NCBI GenBank assembly: GCA_031732795.1
Contig: JAVMKC010000031.1
Location: forward strand, 62,001 to 126,000
Length of the DNA: 64,000 nucleotides
From: Accumulibacter sp031732795
Lineage (GTDB): Bacteria > Pseudomonadota > Gammaproteobacteria > Burkholderiales > Rhodocyclaceae
Direction of reading: 5' to 3'
Shown here one piece after another: positions 25,704 to 33,711 of the stretch. Within the stretch, counting starts at the first letter, position 1; each line of letters opens with the position of its first letter. Position numbers and translations under genes: made by a program. Under the pieces are notes generated by a model, which saw only the letters and a list, made by a program, of their open reading frames with translations, was not told the DNA's origin and searched no databases.

Positions 25704-26359
25704 GAGACTCCGGCGAGTAACGGCACAAAACGAACGGCATCGAGCCGCGTTTCGACGAAACCTTCGGCACGATTTTCGATCAGCACCAGATGTTGCGTCG
25801 CTGATCCCAATGGCAAAACCATTCTGCCACCAACGGCGAGTTGGTGCAAAAGCGCCGGCGGAACCCGGTTGGCGGCGGCGGCGACGATGATCGTATCGAA
25901 CGGGGCGGCTTGCGGCAGGCCGAGCTGGCCATCGCTGTGCTGCAGACGGACTTTGCTTTCCTTGATCGTCCGCAGATTCGTCCTAGCCTTGTCGAGCAGC
26001 GGCGCGATCCGTTCGACGGCAAACACCTGCTCGGTCAATTGCGCCAGAACCGCGGCCTGATAACCGCAGCCGGCACCGATTTCGAGGGTTTTGCCCAGCG
26101 GGCGCCCGGCATGCAGCACTTCGATCATCCGCGCCACCACATAAGGTTGCGAGATGGTCTGGGCGAAGCCCAGTGGCAAGGCGGTATCTTCATAAGCGCG
26201 TGAAGCAAGCGCTTCATCGACGAAAACGTGTCGTGGTACGGCGGCGATGGCGGCCAGCACCCGTTCATCGACGATGCCCTGCTCGCGCAAACGATCGATC
26301 ATCCGCGCGCGCGCGCGCGGGGAAGTCATGCCGGTGCCGGAAACAGGGAGCGCGTTCAT
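25700..26359 (-). CDS. pcm: Protein-L-isoaspartate O-methyltransferase
   Basis: The 219-residue enzyme repairs isoaspartyl residues in aged proteins using SAM. Signatures are HVFVDEALASRAYEDTALPLG, QTISQPYVVARM and the SAM-binding VLEIGAGCGYQ-like segment TLEIGAGCGYQAAVLAQL, then a late VPPALLHQLAVGGRMVLP. Two possible Met starts exist (1 and 11). The codons for PRARAR just after Met11 are built from a (CG)8 run at 26304-26319. It sits between surE and nlpD with a 10-base gap after surE. Confidence 0.95.
   Translation of the reverse strand: MNALPVSGTGMTSPRARARMIDRLREQGIVDERVLAAIAAVPRHVFVDEALASRAYEDTALPLGFAQTISQPYVVARMIEVLHAGRPLGKTLEIGAGCGYQAAVLAQLTEQVFAVERIAPLLDKARTNLRTIKESKVRLQHSDGQLGLPQAAPFDTIIVAAAANRVPPALLHQLAVGGRMVLPLGSATQHLVLIENRAEGFVETRLDAVRFVPLLAGVS
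26304..26319. repeat. (CG)8 dinucleotide run inside pcm
   Basis: Sixteen bases of alternating C and G lie near the 5' end of pcm and encode the PRARARM stretch. A change of one CG unit would shift the frame. Such runs can also adopt Z-DNA. Confidence 0.85.
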
Positions 26360-26369
26360 CGGTGATGGT

Positions 26370-27113
26370 TCACTGCGGTAGCCATTCGCGCACCATCGAC
26401 AGTTGTTCGTTGTGCGTCAAATCAATCTGTAAAGGGGTGACCGACACGTAGTGTTGTTGCACGGCATGAAAATCGGTTCCTTCGCCGGCATCCTCGGCTT
26501 CGCCGGCGGCGCCGATCCAGAAAAACGTTTCATTGCGCGGTGATTGCATGCGCACCACCGGTTCCGCCTTGTGTCGCTTGCCGAGGCGGGTGACGACGAA
26601 GCCCCGTAATTGATCATAGGGAACGTCGGGAACATTGACGTTGAGCAGCACCGGCGTGACTGGCCGGCGTTCCTGCAACAGGCCGACCAACTGCTGGGCC
26701 ACCCGGGCCGCGGTGGCAAAGTTCTCACTTTGCCGGGTGCACAACGACACGGCCAGCGATGGTATGCCCAGCAGGAATCCCTCGGTGGCTGCGGCGACGG
26801 TCCCGGAGTAAATGGTGTCGTCACCCATGTTGGCGCCCATGTTGATTCCTGAAACGACCATGTCGGGCAAGGTGTCGAGCATGCCGGTGACGGCCAGATG
26901 TACGCAGTCGGTCGGCGTGCCATTGACGTAGTAAAAGCCGTTGGCGGCCCGCTTCAATGACAGCGGCCGGTCGAGAGTCAGCGAGTTGCTGGCACCGCTC
27001 CGATCGCGCTCCGGGGCGACCACGGTGATTTCCGCCACCGTGGACAGCGCGCGCGCCAGATGATCGATACCCGGCGCGAAGTAACCGTCGTCGTTGCAGA
27101 GCAGGATTCGCAT
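26370..27113 (-). CDS. surE: 5'/3'-nucleotidase SurE
   Basis: The 247-residue metal-dependent nucleotidase opens MRILLCNDDGYFAPGI, with Asp8 and Asp9 as metal ligands, then RDRSGASNSLTLDRPL (Ser ligand near 40), and VSGINMGANMGDDTIYSGTVAAA (Asn ligand near 92). It removes phosphate from nucleoside monophosphates and short polyphosphates in survival-related metabolism. It is the first gene of surE-pcm-nlpD-rpoS and faces away from the flagellin gene across a 403-base gap. Confidence 0.97.
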   Translation of the reverse strand: MRILLCNDDGYFAPGIDHLARALSTVAEITVVAPERDRSGASNSLTLDRPLSLKRAANGFYYVNGTPTDCVHLAVTGMLDTLPDMVVSGINMGANMGDDTIYSGTVAAATEGFLLGIPSLAVSLCTRQSENFATAARVAQQLVGLLQERRPVTPVLLNVNVPDVPYDQLRGFVVTRLGKRHKAEPVVRMQSPRNETFFWIGAAGEAEDAGEGTDFHAVQQHYVSVTPLQIDLTHNEQLSMVREWLPQ

Positions 27114-27299
27114 AGTCGCCCAAACCGTTCAGCACCACCGCAAACCTCTCATTATAACCGCCTGGTCCACTCCCCGAAATAAAGAGTTCCAGTCGTGCCG
27201 TCGTTACGTTCAAACCAGAAGAGAGTCAGCGTTGTGAGGCAGCGGATGATTTCAATGGCGAAGCGGCGCGCTGATCAGCACCGCGCGGATCCTGGTCCG

Positions 27300-27318
27300 C
27301 CGACAAATTTTTTGTCGG
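27300..27318. promoter_or_regulatory. Inverted repeat between surE and fliC
   Basis: CCGACAAA (27300-27307) and TTTGTCGG (27311-27318) form a perfect 8-bp dyad around a TTT spacer, and the flanking TCCG and CGGA extend it with a one-base offset. It lies about 75 bases before the putative flagellin -35. An operator or a regulator site is possible; no T-run makes a terminator unlikely in this direction. Confidence 0.45.
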
Positions 27319-27391
27319 ACGGATGAAAGCCTCTCAACTTCCCTGGCGGACAGTCGATAAGAGACTTGTGCGGCGGGCTGATGAAGATCAC

Positions 27392-27418
27392 TAAAGTTTG
27401 TCAGCCGCCCGTCGTAGG
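27392..27418 (+). promoter_or_regulatory. Sigma-28 (FliA)-type promoter of fliC
   Basis: TAAAGTTT at 27392-27399 is an exact match to the FliA -35 element. Eleven bases later GTCGTAGG (27411-27418) occupies the -10 position but matches GCCGATAA poorly. The position, about 100 bases before flagellin, and the exact -35 support it. Confidence 0.55.
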
Positions 27419-27516
27419 AAATGTGTAAGCGAGATTCTCGCTACAAAGAGAGTGGATCAGCAGTCAAGAAAGCCACCGGAACCCCCAAGTCAATTTGATC
27501 GTGTCAGGAGAGCAAA

Positions 27517-29301
27517 ATGCCGCAAGTCATCAATACCAACGTATCTTCGCTGAATTCGCAACGCAGTCTGAATTCGTCGCAGATGTCTCTGCAAACCTCC
27601 CTGCAGCGCTTGTCATCCGGTTTGCGGATCAACAGCGCCAAGGACGACGCTGCCGGCCTGGCCATTTCGGCCCGGATGACCTCGCAGATCAACGGCCTTG
27701 ATCAGGCGTCGCGCAATGCCAATGACGGTATCTCGTTGGCGCAGACGGCCGAAGGCGGTTTGCAGAGTGTTACCGAATCATTGCAACGGATGCGTACGCT
27801 GGCCGTGCAGGCGTCGAACGCCACCAACACCGCTACCGACCGTGCGGCATTGCAGCAGGAAGTCGAGCAATTGGTGCAGCAGATCAACACTGTTGCCAAT
27901 CAGACCGCCTTCAACGGCGTCAAGGTCCTCGACGGCACATTCAATGCGCAGGCGTTCCAGATCGGCGCCAACTCTGGGCAAACGATTACCGTCAGCTCGA
28001 TTGCCAGCGCCAAGGCCGACGCGCTCGGTGTCGGTACCACCTCCTCGTATTCGGCGAGCACCGCCGGAGCCGTGGCCAACGGCCTGATCGCCGCCGGCGG
28101 CATCACGGTCAATGGTTACGGGATTGGTCCCAGTGTGCGCGATGGCGTTTCGGCCGCTGGCAGCAACGACAGCGCAATCTCCAAAGCCGCCGCGTTCAAC
28201 GCGGTTTCGGGACAGACCGGGGTGACTGCCACCGCCTCTGCAACTACGTTGGCCGGTGCGGCGAATACGGCTCAGGTCGATATCGCCGGCGATGCGACCG
28301 ACTTCATCTACGTCAATAACATCAAGCTGGGCGCGATTTCCGCCGGCGCCGACGCTACCACGCAAGGGGCCAACGTTGCCGCCGCCTTCAATGCCGTTTC
28401 CAATCAAAGCGGTGTGACGGCCACGTTCAGCACCTCGACCGGTGCGGTGACCCTGACCGCCGCAGATGGCCGCAATATCAGCCTGATCGGTGGCGGCGCC
28501 GGCGCGACGCTGGCCAATACCGGTTTGACGATGGGGGCCGGCGGCAATGTCGTGGCGGCTGGCACGGCCGCAGTTGGAGCCCTGGCGGCCGGTGACTTGA
28601 CGATCAACGGCTACGATATCGGTGCCGTTTCTGCCGGAACCACGGTTACTACTCAGGGCGATAACATCGCCACAGCCATCAACGCGCTGACCAGTAAGAC
28701 GGGGGTGACCGCGTCCAACGCGGCTGGCAAGATCACCTTGTCGGCCGGGACTGGCCAAGCAATCACCATCAGCGGCAGTCTGACCAATCAAGCCGCAACT
28801 GCGACGACAACCGGTTTCAGTGCCAACCAACTGGGCGCTACCACCGCCAACTCGAATGCGGCCATCACTCGCGGCAATATCACGCTGAGTTCCACCGGCA
28901 GCGGCGGCATTACCGTCGGCGGTTCGGATATCGCCCGTGCCGGGCTGACCGCTGCCTTTACCGCCTCCACGGCCACGTTTGGTGCCGGTATTTCGAGTGT
29001 CGATGTGTCGACCGCTTCCGGTGCGCAAAACGCCCTCGGGATCATCGATTCGGCGCTGTCGAACATCAACTCCAGCCGGGCCAACCTCGGTGCGGTACAG
29101 AATCGCTTCAGCAGCGTGGTCAGCAATCTGGCGACCACCTCCGAGAACCTTTCTGCGGCGCGCAGCCGGATCCTCGATGCCGACTTCGCGTTGGAAACCG
29201 CCAACATGACCCGTGCGCAAATCCTGCAGCAGGCGGGTACGGCGATGCTGGCGCAAGCCAATTCGTTGCCGCAAGGCGTGCTCTCCTTGCTGAAGGGTTA
29301 A
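27517..29301 (+). CDS. fliC: Flagellin with enlarged central domain
   Basis: The 594-residue protein has the conserved N-terminal D0/D1 helices (PQVINTNVSSLNSQRSLNSS, then the LSSGLRINSAKDDAAGLAIS hallmark near 30-50) and C-terminal D1/D0 (ANLGAVQNRF to SLPQGVLSLLKG). The middle, about 170-480, is Gly/Ala/Thr-rich and holds at least three flagellin IN-type repeats (variants of INGYDIG, then an AAAFNAVSNQSGVTAT-like segment). It is the filament subunit exported by the flagellar type III system. CAGGAG lies before the ATG. It is longer than minimal flagellins because of this surface-exposed insert. Confidence 0.97.
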   Translation: MPQVINTNVSSLNSQRSLNSSQMSLQTSLQRLSSGLRINSAKDDAAGLAISARMTSQINGLDQASRNANDGISLAQTAEGGLQSVTESLQRMRTLAVQASNATNTATDRAALQQEVEQLVQQINTVANQTAFNGVKVLDGTFNAQAFQIGANSGQTITVSSIASAKADALGVGTTSSYSASTAGAVANGLIAAGGITVNGYGIGPSVRDGVSAAGSNDSAISKAAAFNAVSGQTGVTATASATTLAGAANTAQVDIAGDATDFIYVNNIKLGAISAGADATTQGANVAAAFNAVSNQSGVTATFSTSTGAVTLTAADGRNISLIGGGAGATLANTGLTMGAGGNVVAAGTAAVGALAAGDLTINGYDIGAVSAGTTVTTQGDNIATAINALTSKTGVTASNAAGKITLSAGTGQAITISGSLTNQAATATTTGFSANQLGATTANSNAAITRGNITLSSTGSGGITVGGSDIARAGLTAAFTASTATFGAGISSVDVSTASGAQNALGIIDSALSNINSSRANLGAVQNRFSSVVSNLATTSENLSAARSRILDADFALETANMTRAQILQQAGTAMLAQANSLPQGVLSLLKG

Positions 29302-29388
29302 GCGGCAGTGGATTCAGCGTAGCAAATCCGGGAGTGCGGCGGCGGCAACGCAACCGCACCCCGCGGCCACTTCATCAAGGAGTTCGAC

Positions 29389-29772
29389 ATGAACATCCAC
29401 TCCGCCGGTTCCACCCCGCCGGCCCAGGTCAACCCGGTCGTCGGCAACCTCGTTCGCGAGATCAGCCGTCCGAAAGCGGAAGAAAGCACGGTCCCGGTCA
29501 ACGACCCCACATTGTCCGCGACCGCCACCGGCCGCGAGCAGCCGGTAGACCGTCAGCAACTGGAGGCGGCGACCAAGGTCGTTCGCGAATTTGTCCAACC
29601 GATCAACAACAATCTCGAGTTCAGTGTCGACAACGATACTGGCCAGATGGTGGTCAAGGTGGTCGATAAATCGACCCAGGAAGTGATCCGGCAGGTGCCA
29701 TCGAAAGAAATGCTGGCCATCGCCAAAACGCTGGACAATATCAAGGGGTTGTTCGTCAAGCAGACCGCCTGA
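29389..29772 (+). CDS. flaG: FlaG family flagellar protein
   Basis: The 127-residue protein has a variable polar N-terminus and a conserved C-terminal FlaG domain (about 60-125) with LEFSVDNDTGQMVVKVVDKSTQEVIRQ and a closing IPSKEMLAIAK-like helix (VPSKEMLAIAKTL). FlaG influences filament length in several bacteria. AAGGAG lies before the ATG. It sits between flagellin and fliD, the usual location. A GC-rich hairpin between fliC and flaG (around 29334-29357) could weaken read-through. Confidence 0.93.
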   Translation: MNIHSAGSTPPAQVNPVVGNLVREISRPKAEESTVPVNDPTLSATATGREQPVDRQQLEAATKVVREFVQPINNNLEFSVDNDTGQMVVKVVDKSTQEVIRQVPSKEMLAIAKTLDNIKGLFVKQTA

Positions 29773-29826
29773 AGAGCAGCGATCCCGGCTTTGGCCAGAT
29801 CCAGTCGCTGGCCCTAGGAGAAACCG

Positions 29827-31260
29827 ATGAGCATGTCGTCCCCAGGCCTGGGTTCGAACCTCGACGTCAACAGCATCGTCAGCCAGTTGATGTCGCTGGA
29901 GAAACGGCCATTGACCGCGATGGCCAAGCAGGAAGCCAACTTCCAGGCCAAAATTTCGGCACTTGGTTCACTGCAAGGCGCGATTTCCAGCGTCCAGAAT
30001 GCGGCGATCGGCCTGGTGCCGGGGACCGGGGTGACTGCCGTACAAAAATTCTCGGTATTCCGTGCATCGGTCGCCGACAGCAGCATCGCTTCGGTGGCTA
30101 CCACTTCCAGCGCCGTTGCCGGCAGTTACACGCTGGAAATCACCCAACTGGCCAAACAGCACAGCATTGCCACGGCGACCGGCGCAACATCGCCATTCAC
30201 CGCCGATGGAAAATTGACCACCGGCGGTACGTTGACCCTTTCGCTGGACAGCGCCGGTGGCAGCAGTCCGAACAAGAGCACCGATATCGCCATTGCCGAT
30301 GGCGCTACGGTGGAAACGATCCGTGACGCGATCAACGGTGCCAGTGCCGGAGTGTCGGCGGTGGTGATCAACGGCACTGCCGGCAAGCAATTGCTGCTGA
30401 CCAGTACCACTGCCGGCAGCAACCAGTTCATCAAGCTTTCGGGGATCGCCGGCTTGGCCTATGACCCGAACGCCACACCTGATCCGGTGACCGATCCCTG
30501 GGCCCAGACGCAAGCCGCGCAAGGCGCCGCGCTCAAGATCAACGGCATTGCCGTCACTTCGACGACCAATAGCGTCAGCAGCGCGATCGACGGTGTGACC
30601 CTGACTTTGCAAAAAGGTCCCGAGGCGCCGGCGACATCGCTGAGCACGTCCTTGTCGATCACCAAGGATACGTCGAGCCTGACGGCTGGGATCAACGCGC
30701 TGGTCAAGGCGTTCAATGAGTTCTACAGCACTGCCGGCAATCTCGGCCGATACGACGCCGCCACCAAAACCGCCGGCACCCTCAACGGCGACAGCACGTT
30801 GCTGGCGGCGCAGAATGGCTTTCGCAAGGCGCTGGGCAGCGTTCCAGCCGAACTGAGCGGCGCGACGCTGAAAACGCTCGGCGATATCGGCATCAGCGTC
30901 CAGAAGGATGGCAAGCTGGCGGTGGACAGTACCCAGCTCAGCAAAGCGATCACCGACGATTTCACCGCGGTGGCCAATCTGGCTGCCGCCTATGGCAAGG
31001 CGTTAAAAACCACGGCCGACGGCATGGTTGGCAGCGACGGCATGATCGCCGCGCGCAGCGATGGTTTGAACGCCTTGATCCGCGGGCTCGAAAAGCAGTC
31101 GGATGTCTTGAACCAGCGCTTGACCAGCATCGAATCGCGTTATCGCAATCAGTTTACGACTCTCGACACCTTGATTTCGGGAATGACCAAGACCAGTTCC
31201 TTCCTCACCCAGCAACTGGCCATTCTCAGCAACACCACGGTGTCGATCAACAAGAATTAG
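29827..31260 (+). CDS. fliD: Flagellar filament capping protein FliD (HAP2)
   Basis: The 477-residue protein opens MSMSSPGLGSNLDVNSIVSQ, the FliD N-terminal domain that continues with LMSLEKRPLTAMAKQEANFQ. The central D2/D3 domains contain a flagellin IN motif (ADGATVETIRDAINGASAGV, about 158-178). The C-terminal domain has TAGINALVKAFNEFY and ends in coiled coil with RLTSIESRYRNQFTTLDTLI. It caps the growing filament and helps flagellin fold. AGGAG precedes the start. Confidence 0.96.
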   Translation: MSMSSPGLGSNLDVNSIVSQLMSLEKRPLTAMAKQEANFQAKISALGSLQGAISSVQNAAIGLVPGTGVTAVQKFSVFRASVADSSIASVATTSSAVAGSYTLEITQLAKQHSIATATGATSPFTADGKLTTGGTLTLSLDSAGGSSPNKSTDIAIADGATVETIRDAINGASAGVSAVVINGTAGKQLLLTSTTAGSNQFIKLSGIAGLAYDPNATPDPVTDPWAQTQAAQGAALKINGIAVTSTTNSVSSAIDGVTLTLQKGPEAPATSLSTSLSITKDTSSLTAGINALVKAFNEFYSTAGNLGRYDAATKTAGTLNGDSTLLAAQNGFRKALGSVPAELSGATLKTLGDIGISVQKDGKLAVDSTQLSKAITDDFTAVANLAAAYGKALKTTADGMVGSDGMIAARSDGLNALIRGLEKQSDVLNQRLTSIESRYRNQFTTLDTLISGMTKTSSFLTQQLAILSNTTVSINKN

Positions 31261-31269
31261 GAGTTCCGC

Positions 31270-31683
31270 ATGTATGGTCACGCACGCCAGGCAATCTCCG
31301 CCTATCGCAAGGTCGGGGTGGATGCCGCCATCGAAGTTGCCGACCCGCATCGGCTGATTCTGCTGCTGTTCGCCGGCGCCCAGGCGGCAATCGGTAATGC
31401 CCGCCTGGCGATGCAGCAAAAACGGATCGCCGCCAAAGGCGAAGCGATCTCGAAGGCGATCGATATCATCACCAATGGCCTCAAAGTCAGCCTGGACCTC
31501 GAAAAAGGCGGGGAAATCGCCGACCGGCTGTACGCCCTGTACGACTATCTGGTGCTGCGCTTGCTGAAAGCCAACCTGAACAACGATCTGCAGGCGCTGG
31601 ATGAAGTGGACCGCTTGCTCGAGGAAATCCATGGCGCCTGGCGGCAGATCGCGCCGAATGCCGTGGCCGAGGCGGCCGCGTGA
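31270..31683 (+). CDS. fliS: Flagellin export chaperone FliS
   Basis: The 137-residue all-helical protein has ARQAISAYRKVGVDAAIEVA at the N-terminus and PHRLILLLFAGAQAAIGNAR with LFDGA-like LFAGA, then KGEAISKAIDIITNGLKVSLD. This is the FliS four-helix bundle that holds unfolded flagellin in the cytoplasm before export. AGGAG lies 6 bases upstream. It overlaps the next gene by four bases. Confidence 0.95.
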   Translation: MYGHARQAISAYRKVGVDAAIEVADPHRLILLLFAGAQAAIGNARLAMQQKRIAAKGEAISKAIDIITNGLKVSLDLEKGGEIADRLYALYDYLVLRLLKANLNNDLQALDEVDRLLEEIHGAWRQIAPNAVAEAAA

Positions 31684-31958
31684 ACGCGGCGCTGGTTACC
31701 CTGGAAAGCCTGCGCTCGCTGTCAGAAACGATGGCGATGAGTGCCGCTGCCGAGGATTGGGCGACGCTGGTCAGCCAGCAAGGGGAACGTGACAGACTGA
31801 CGGATGCGTTGCCGGAAAAATGGTCGATGTCCCTGTCTGCCGATGAACGGACACAGGCGCAAACCCTGCTGCAGGATTGCCTGCGGCTGGACGCCATCAT
31901 CGGCCCTTGCGTCGAATCGCGATTGGGCGAACTGCGGGTTCTGTTGCGCCTGGGTTGA
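31680..31958 (+). CDS. FliT-like flagellar chaperone
   Basis: A GTG start overlapping the fliS stop gives 92 residues, predicted mostly helical: ALVTLESLRSLSETMAMSAA, then a WATLVSQQGERDRL stretch characteristic of FliT-type proteins, and ESRLGELRVLLRLG at the end. FliT binds FliD and in some bacteria the FlhDC regulator. Sequence similarity in this family is low, and the assignment rests mainly on the place after fliS, the size and the W-x-x-L-x-x-x-Q-x-x-R pattern. The next start codon follows the stop directly. Confidence 0.75.
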   Translation: MNAALVTLESLRSLSETMAMSAAAEDWATLVSQQGERDRLTDALPEKWSMSLSADERTQAQTLLQDCLRLDAIIGPCVESRLGELRVLLRLG

Positions 31959-33653
31959 ATGTTCGTCAACGCCGATAACGGCGCTCGCCTGCAAAGTGCC
32001 GGCGAGCCGGCACTACAGCTGGCGCCGAGCACGCAGGACGTCACCGACAAACTGTCCGGGCTGTCTGTCGGACAGCGCGTGTTGGCCGAAATCCAGTCGG
32101 TATTGCCCAATGGCAGCTACCGCGCCTTGATCAACCAGCGCAGTGTGACGCTGGCCCTGCCTTTCGCCGCCAAGGCCGGCGACGCCATCGAATTGGCCGT
32201 CACCGCCCGCGACGGCAAACTGACGCTGGCCGTCGTCGCCCAGGGTGGCAACCCGGCGACAACGCCCTCGACGGCGATTCATTTGAGCCCGGCTGGACAG
32301 CTGATCCACGACCTTCTCGGTGAAACGCGGCCGGGCTCGAATGCCCCATCGGCGTTGGCGCTCAACGATAACCGGCCGATTGCCGAACAGCCGCCCAGAA
32401 GCGGTCAGGAGTTGTCGCCCTTGCTCCAACAAGCCATCCGGCAGAGCGGCATGTTTTACGAATCGCATCAGGCCGAATGGGTGGCCGGACGACTGCCACA
32501 AGCGGAACTGGCTCACGAACCACAAGCCCGCCTGAGCGGACGTGGCGGTGGGCGGATAGCTTCGTCGTCGGGGGAGGCGACGATGCAAAATCCGGTGGCT
32601 CAATCGGGCGGGGCGCGGACGGCTGATGCGGTGGGCGATCCGAGCAGAATTCAACCGAGTGTGTCAGGGGAGGAGCCACCTGGAACCCAGGCTGGCGCTC
32701 AAGCCAGAATCCAGGCCGAGGTGCCGCACACCGAAACGGTCCGCCAGGGGGGGGCGCCCGTCTTGCCCGCATCGTCCGCCGTTACGCAGCAGAAGAGCCC
32801 AATGTCGCCGATCGATGACGGCGAACATCTCTCGGGGTCGGAAAACCGGCCGGCCACGGTCGCGGCACCCGTCGCCGAACCGGAAACAAGCCGTGCATCA
32901 ATCCACTCGGCTGTCTCTTCATTGCCGCTTCGAGCGGAATTGACGGTGCCAGCCGCCATGATCGCCGGCCAATATCTGCCAGTCGCCGACGAAAATGAAG
33001 CGCCGTTGCTCGACGTGGGACAGGGTTTTCCGGCGGGTGAGGCGCCGATTTCGCCGGATTCGCCCGAACGCCGGGCGTCCCCGGAAACTGCTGTCAATCG
33101 GTTTCCGCCGGCCGGGCATCGTCCATTGCCGTCGACGACTCCCGCGGACGCCGACCAGTTGTCGGTTTCGATCGATAAGCGCTCCGAGGGGCCGATCAGC
33201 TTTGGCGGAGAAGCCTTGCGGGGAGACCCGAATCACGCGAGTGCTCAGGCCGGGCAGGGTGCCTCATCGCTTGCCATGCCGTCGGCGTTGCAGGCGATCG
33301 TCCAGCAGCAACTCGAAGCTTTCGCCACGCAGCATTTTTCGTGGCAGGGCCAAATCTGGCCAGGGCAGCAGATGCATTGGGAAATCGAGGATCGCAGCCA
33401 AGAGCGCGGCGCCGACGGTACGCCGGGCGACGGCAGCGAACAATGGCAGACACGGCTACGCCTGATCTTGCCGAATCTCGGCGAAGTCGATGCCCGTCTG
33501 CAAATCCGCGACCAGCAGGTGACGCTGACCCTCTTTGCCGAGGATGCCGAAACCAGAAACACGCTGCGTGATCAGAGTGCTGATCTGCAGAATCATTTGG
33601 CTGCCGCCGGTTTGACTCTGGCGGCACTCGGCGTGATCCAGCCGCCGATCTGA
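31959..33653 (+). CDS. FliK-like flagellar hook-length control protein
   Basis: The 564-residue protein starts with ATG directly after the fliT-like stop. The N-terminus has a small beta domain (about 30-105: LSVGQRVLAEIQSVLPNGSY and AGDAIELAV), a long disordered Pro/Ala/Glu/Gln-rich middle (about 110-430), and a C-terminal Flg_hook-type domain (about 445-560) with QIWPGQQMHWEIEDR, RLRLILPNLGEVDARLQIRD and NHLAAAGLTLAALGV. This is the build of FliK molecular rulers. The placement after fliT rather than in the fliF-fliK cluster suggests a FliK paralogue. An eight-G tract at 32747-32754 lies in the linker. Confidence 0.82.
   Translation: MFVNADNGARLQSAGEPALQLAPSTQDVTDKLSGLSVGQRVLAEIQSVLPNGSYRALINQRSVTLALPFAAKAGDAIELAVTARDGKLTLAVVAQGGNPATTPSTAIHLSPAGQLIHDLLGETRPGSNAPSALALNDNRPIAEQPPRSGQELSPLLQQAIRQSGMFYESHQAEWVAGRLPQAELAHEPQARLSGRGGGRIASSSGEATMQNPVAQSGGARTADAVGDPSRIQPSVSGEEPPGTQAGAQARIQAEVPHTETVRQGGAPVLPASSAVTQQKSPMSPIDDGEHLSGSENRPATVAAPVAEPETSRASIHSAVSSLPLRAELTVPAAMIAGQYLPVADENEAPLLDVGQGFPAGEAPISPDSPERRASPETAVNRFPPAGHRPLPSTTPADADQLSVSIDKRSEGPISFGGEALRGDPNHASAQAGQGASSLAMPSALQAIVQQQLEAFATQHFSWQGQIWPGQQMHWEIEDRSQERGADGTPGDGSEQWQTRLRLILPNLGEVDARLQIRDQQVTLTLFAEDAETRNTLRDQSADLQNHLAAAGLTLAALGVIQPPI
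32747..32754. repeat. G8 homopolymer in the fliK-like linker
   Basis: Eight consecutive G residues encode part of RQGGAPV. In the given sequence the frame is intact. Gain or loss of one G would remove the C-terminal hook domain, so this is a candidate slipped-strand site. Confidence 0.85.
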
Positions 33654-33659
33654 GAAATC

Positions 33660-33697
33660 GGGCGCCGTGGCTGTCTGAGCCGACGCGCGCGGCGCCC
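33660..33697. terminator. GC-rich hairpin between convergent genes
   Basis: GGGCGCCG (33660-33667) pairs with CGGCGCCC (33690-33697) across a 22-base loop, just past the fliK-like stop and before the convergent scpB end. There is no T-run, so intrinsic termination would be weak. Confidence 0.35.
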
Positions 33698-33711
33698 GGT
33701 GAAGTCGTTGC

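Larger units (their letters stand above)
27114..27516. other. Regulatory gap between surE and fliC
   Basis: These 403 bases carry no gene. They hold the divergent promoter region: the dyad at 27300-27318, the FliA-type -35 at 27392 and the ribosome site CAGGAG before fliC. The leader of fliC would be about 90 bases. Confidence 0.5.

Noticed and set aside
27778..29274. Open frame of 498 codons antisense to fliC
   Set aside because: Arises from the biased codons of the Gly/Ala/Thr-rich flagellin insert; Arg/Gly-rich with no recognisable domain.
29845..29870. GGTTCGAACC resembling a tRNA T-loop
   Set aside because: It lies inside fliD, encoding the conserved LGSNLDV; no acceptor stem or anticodon arm can be built around it.
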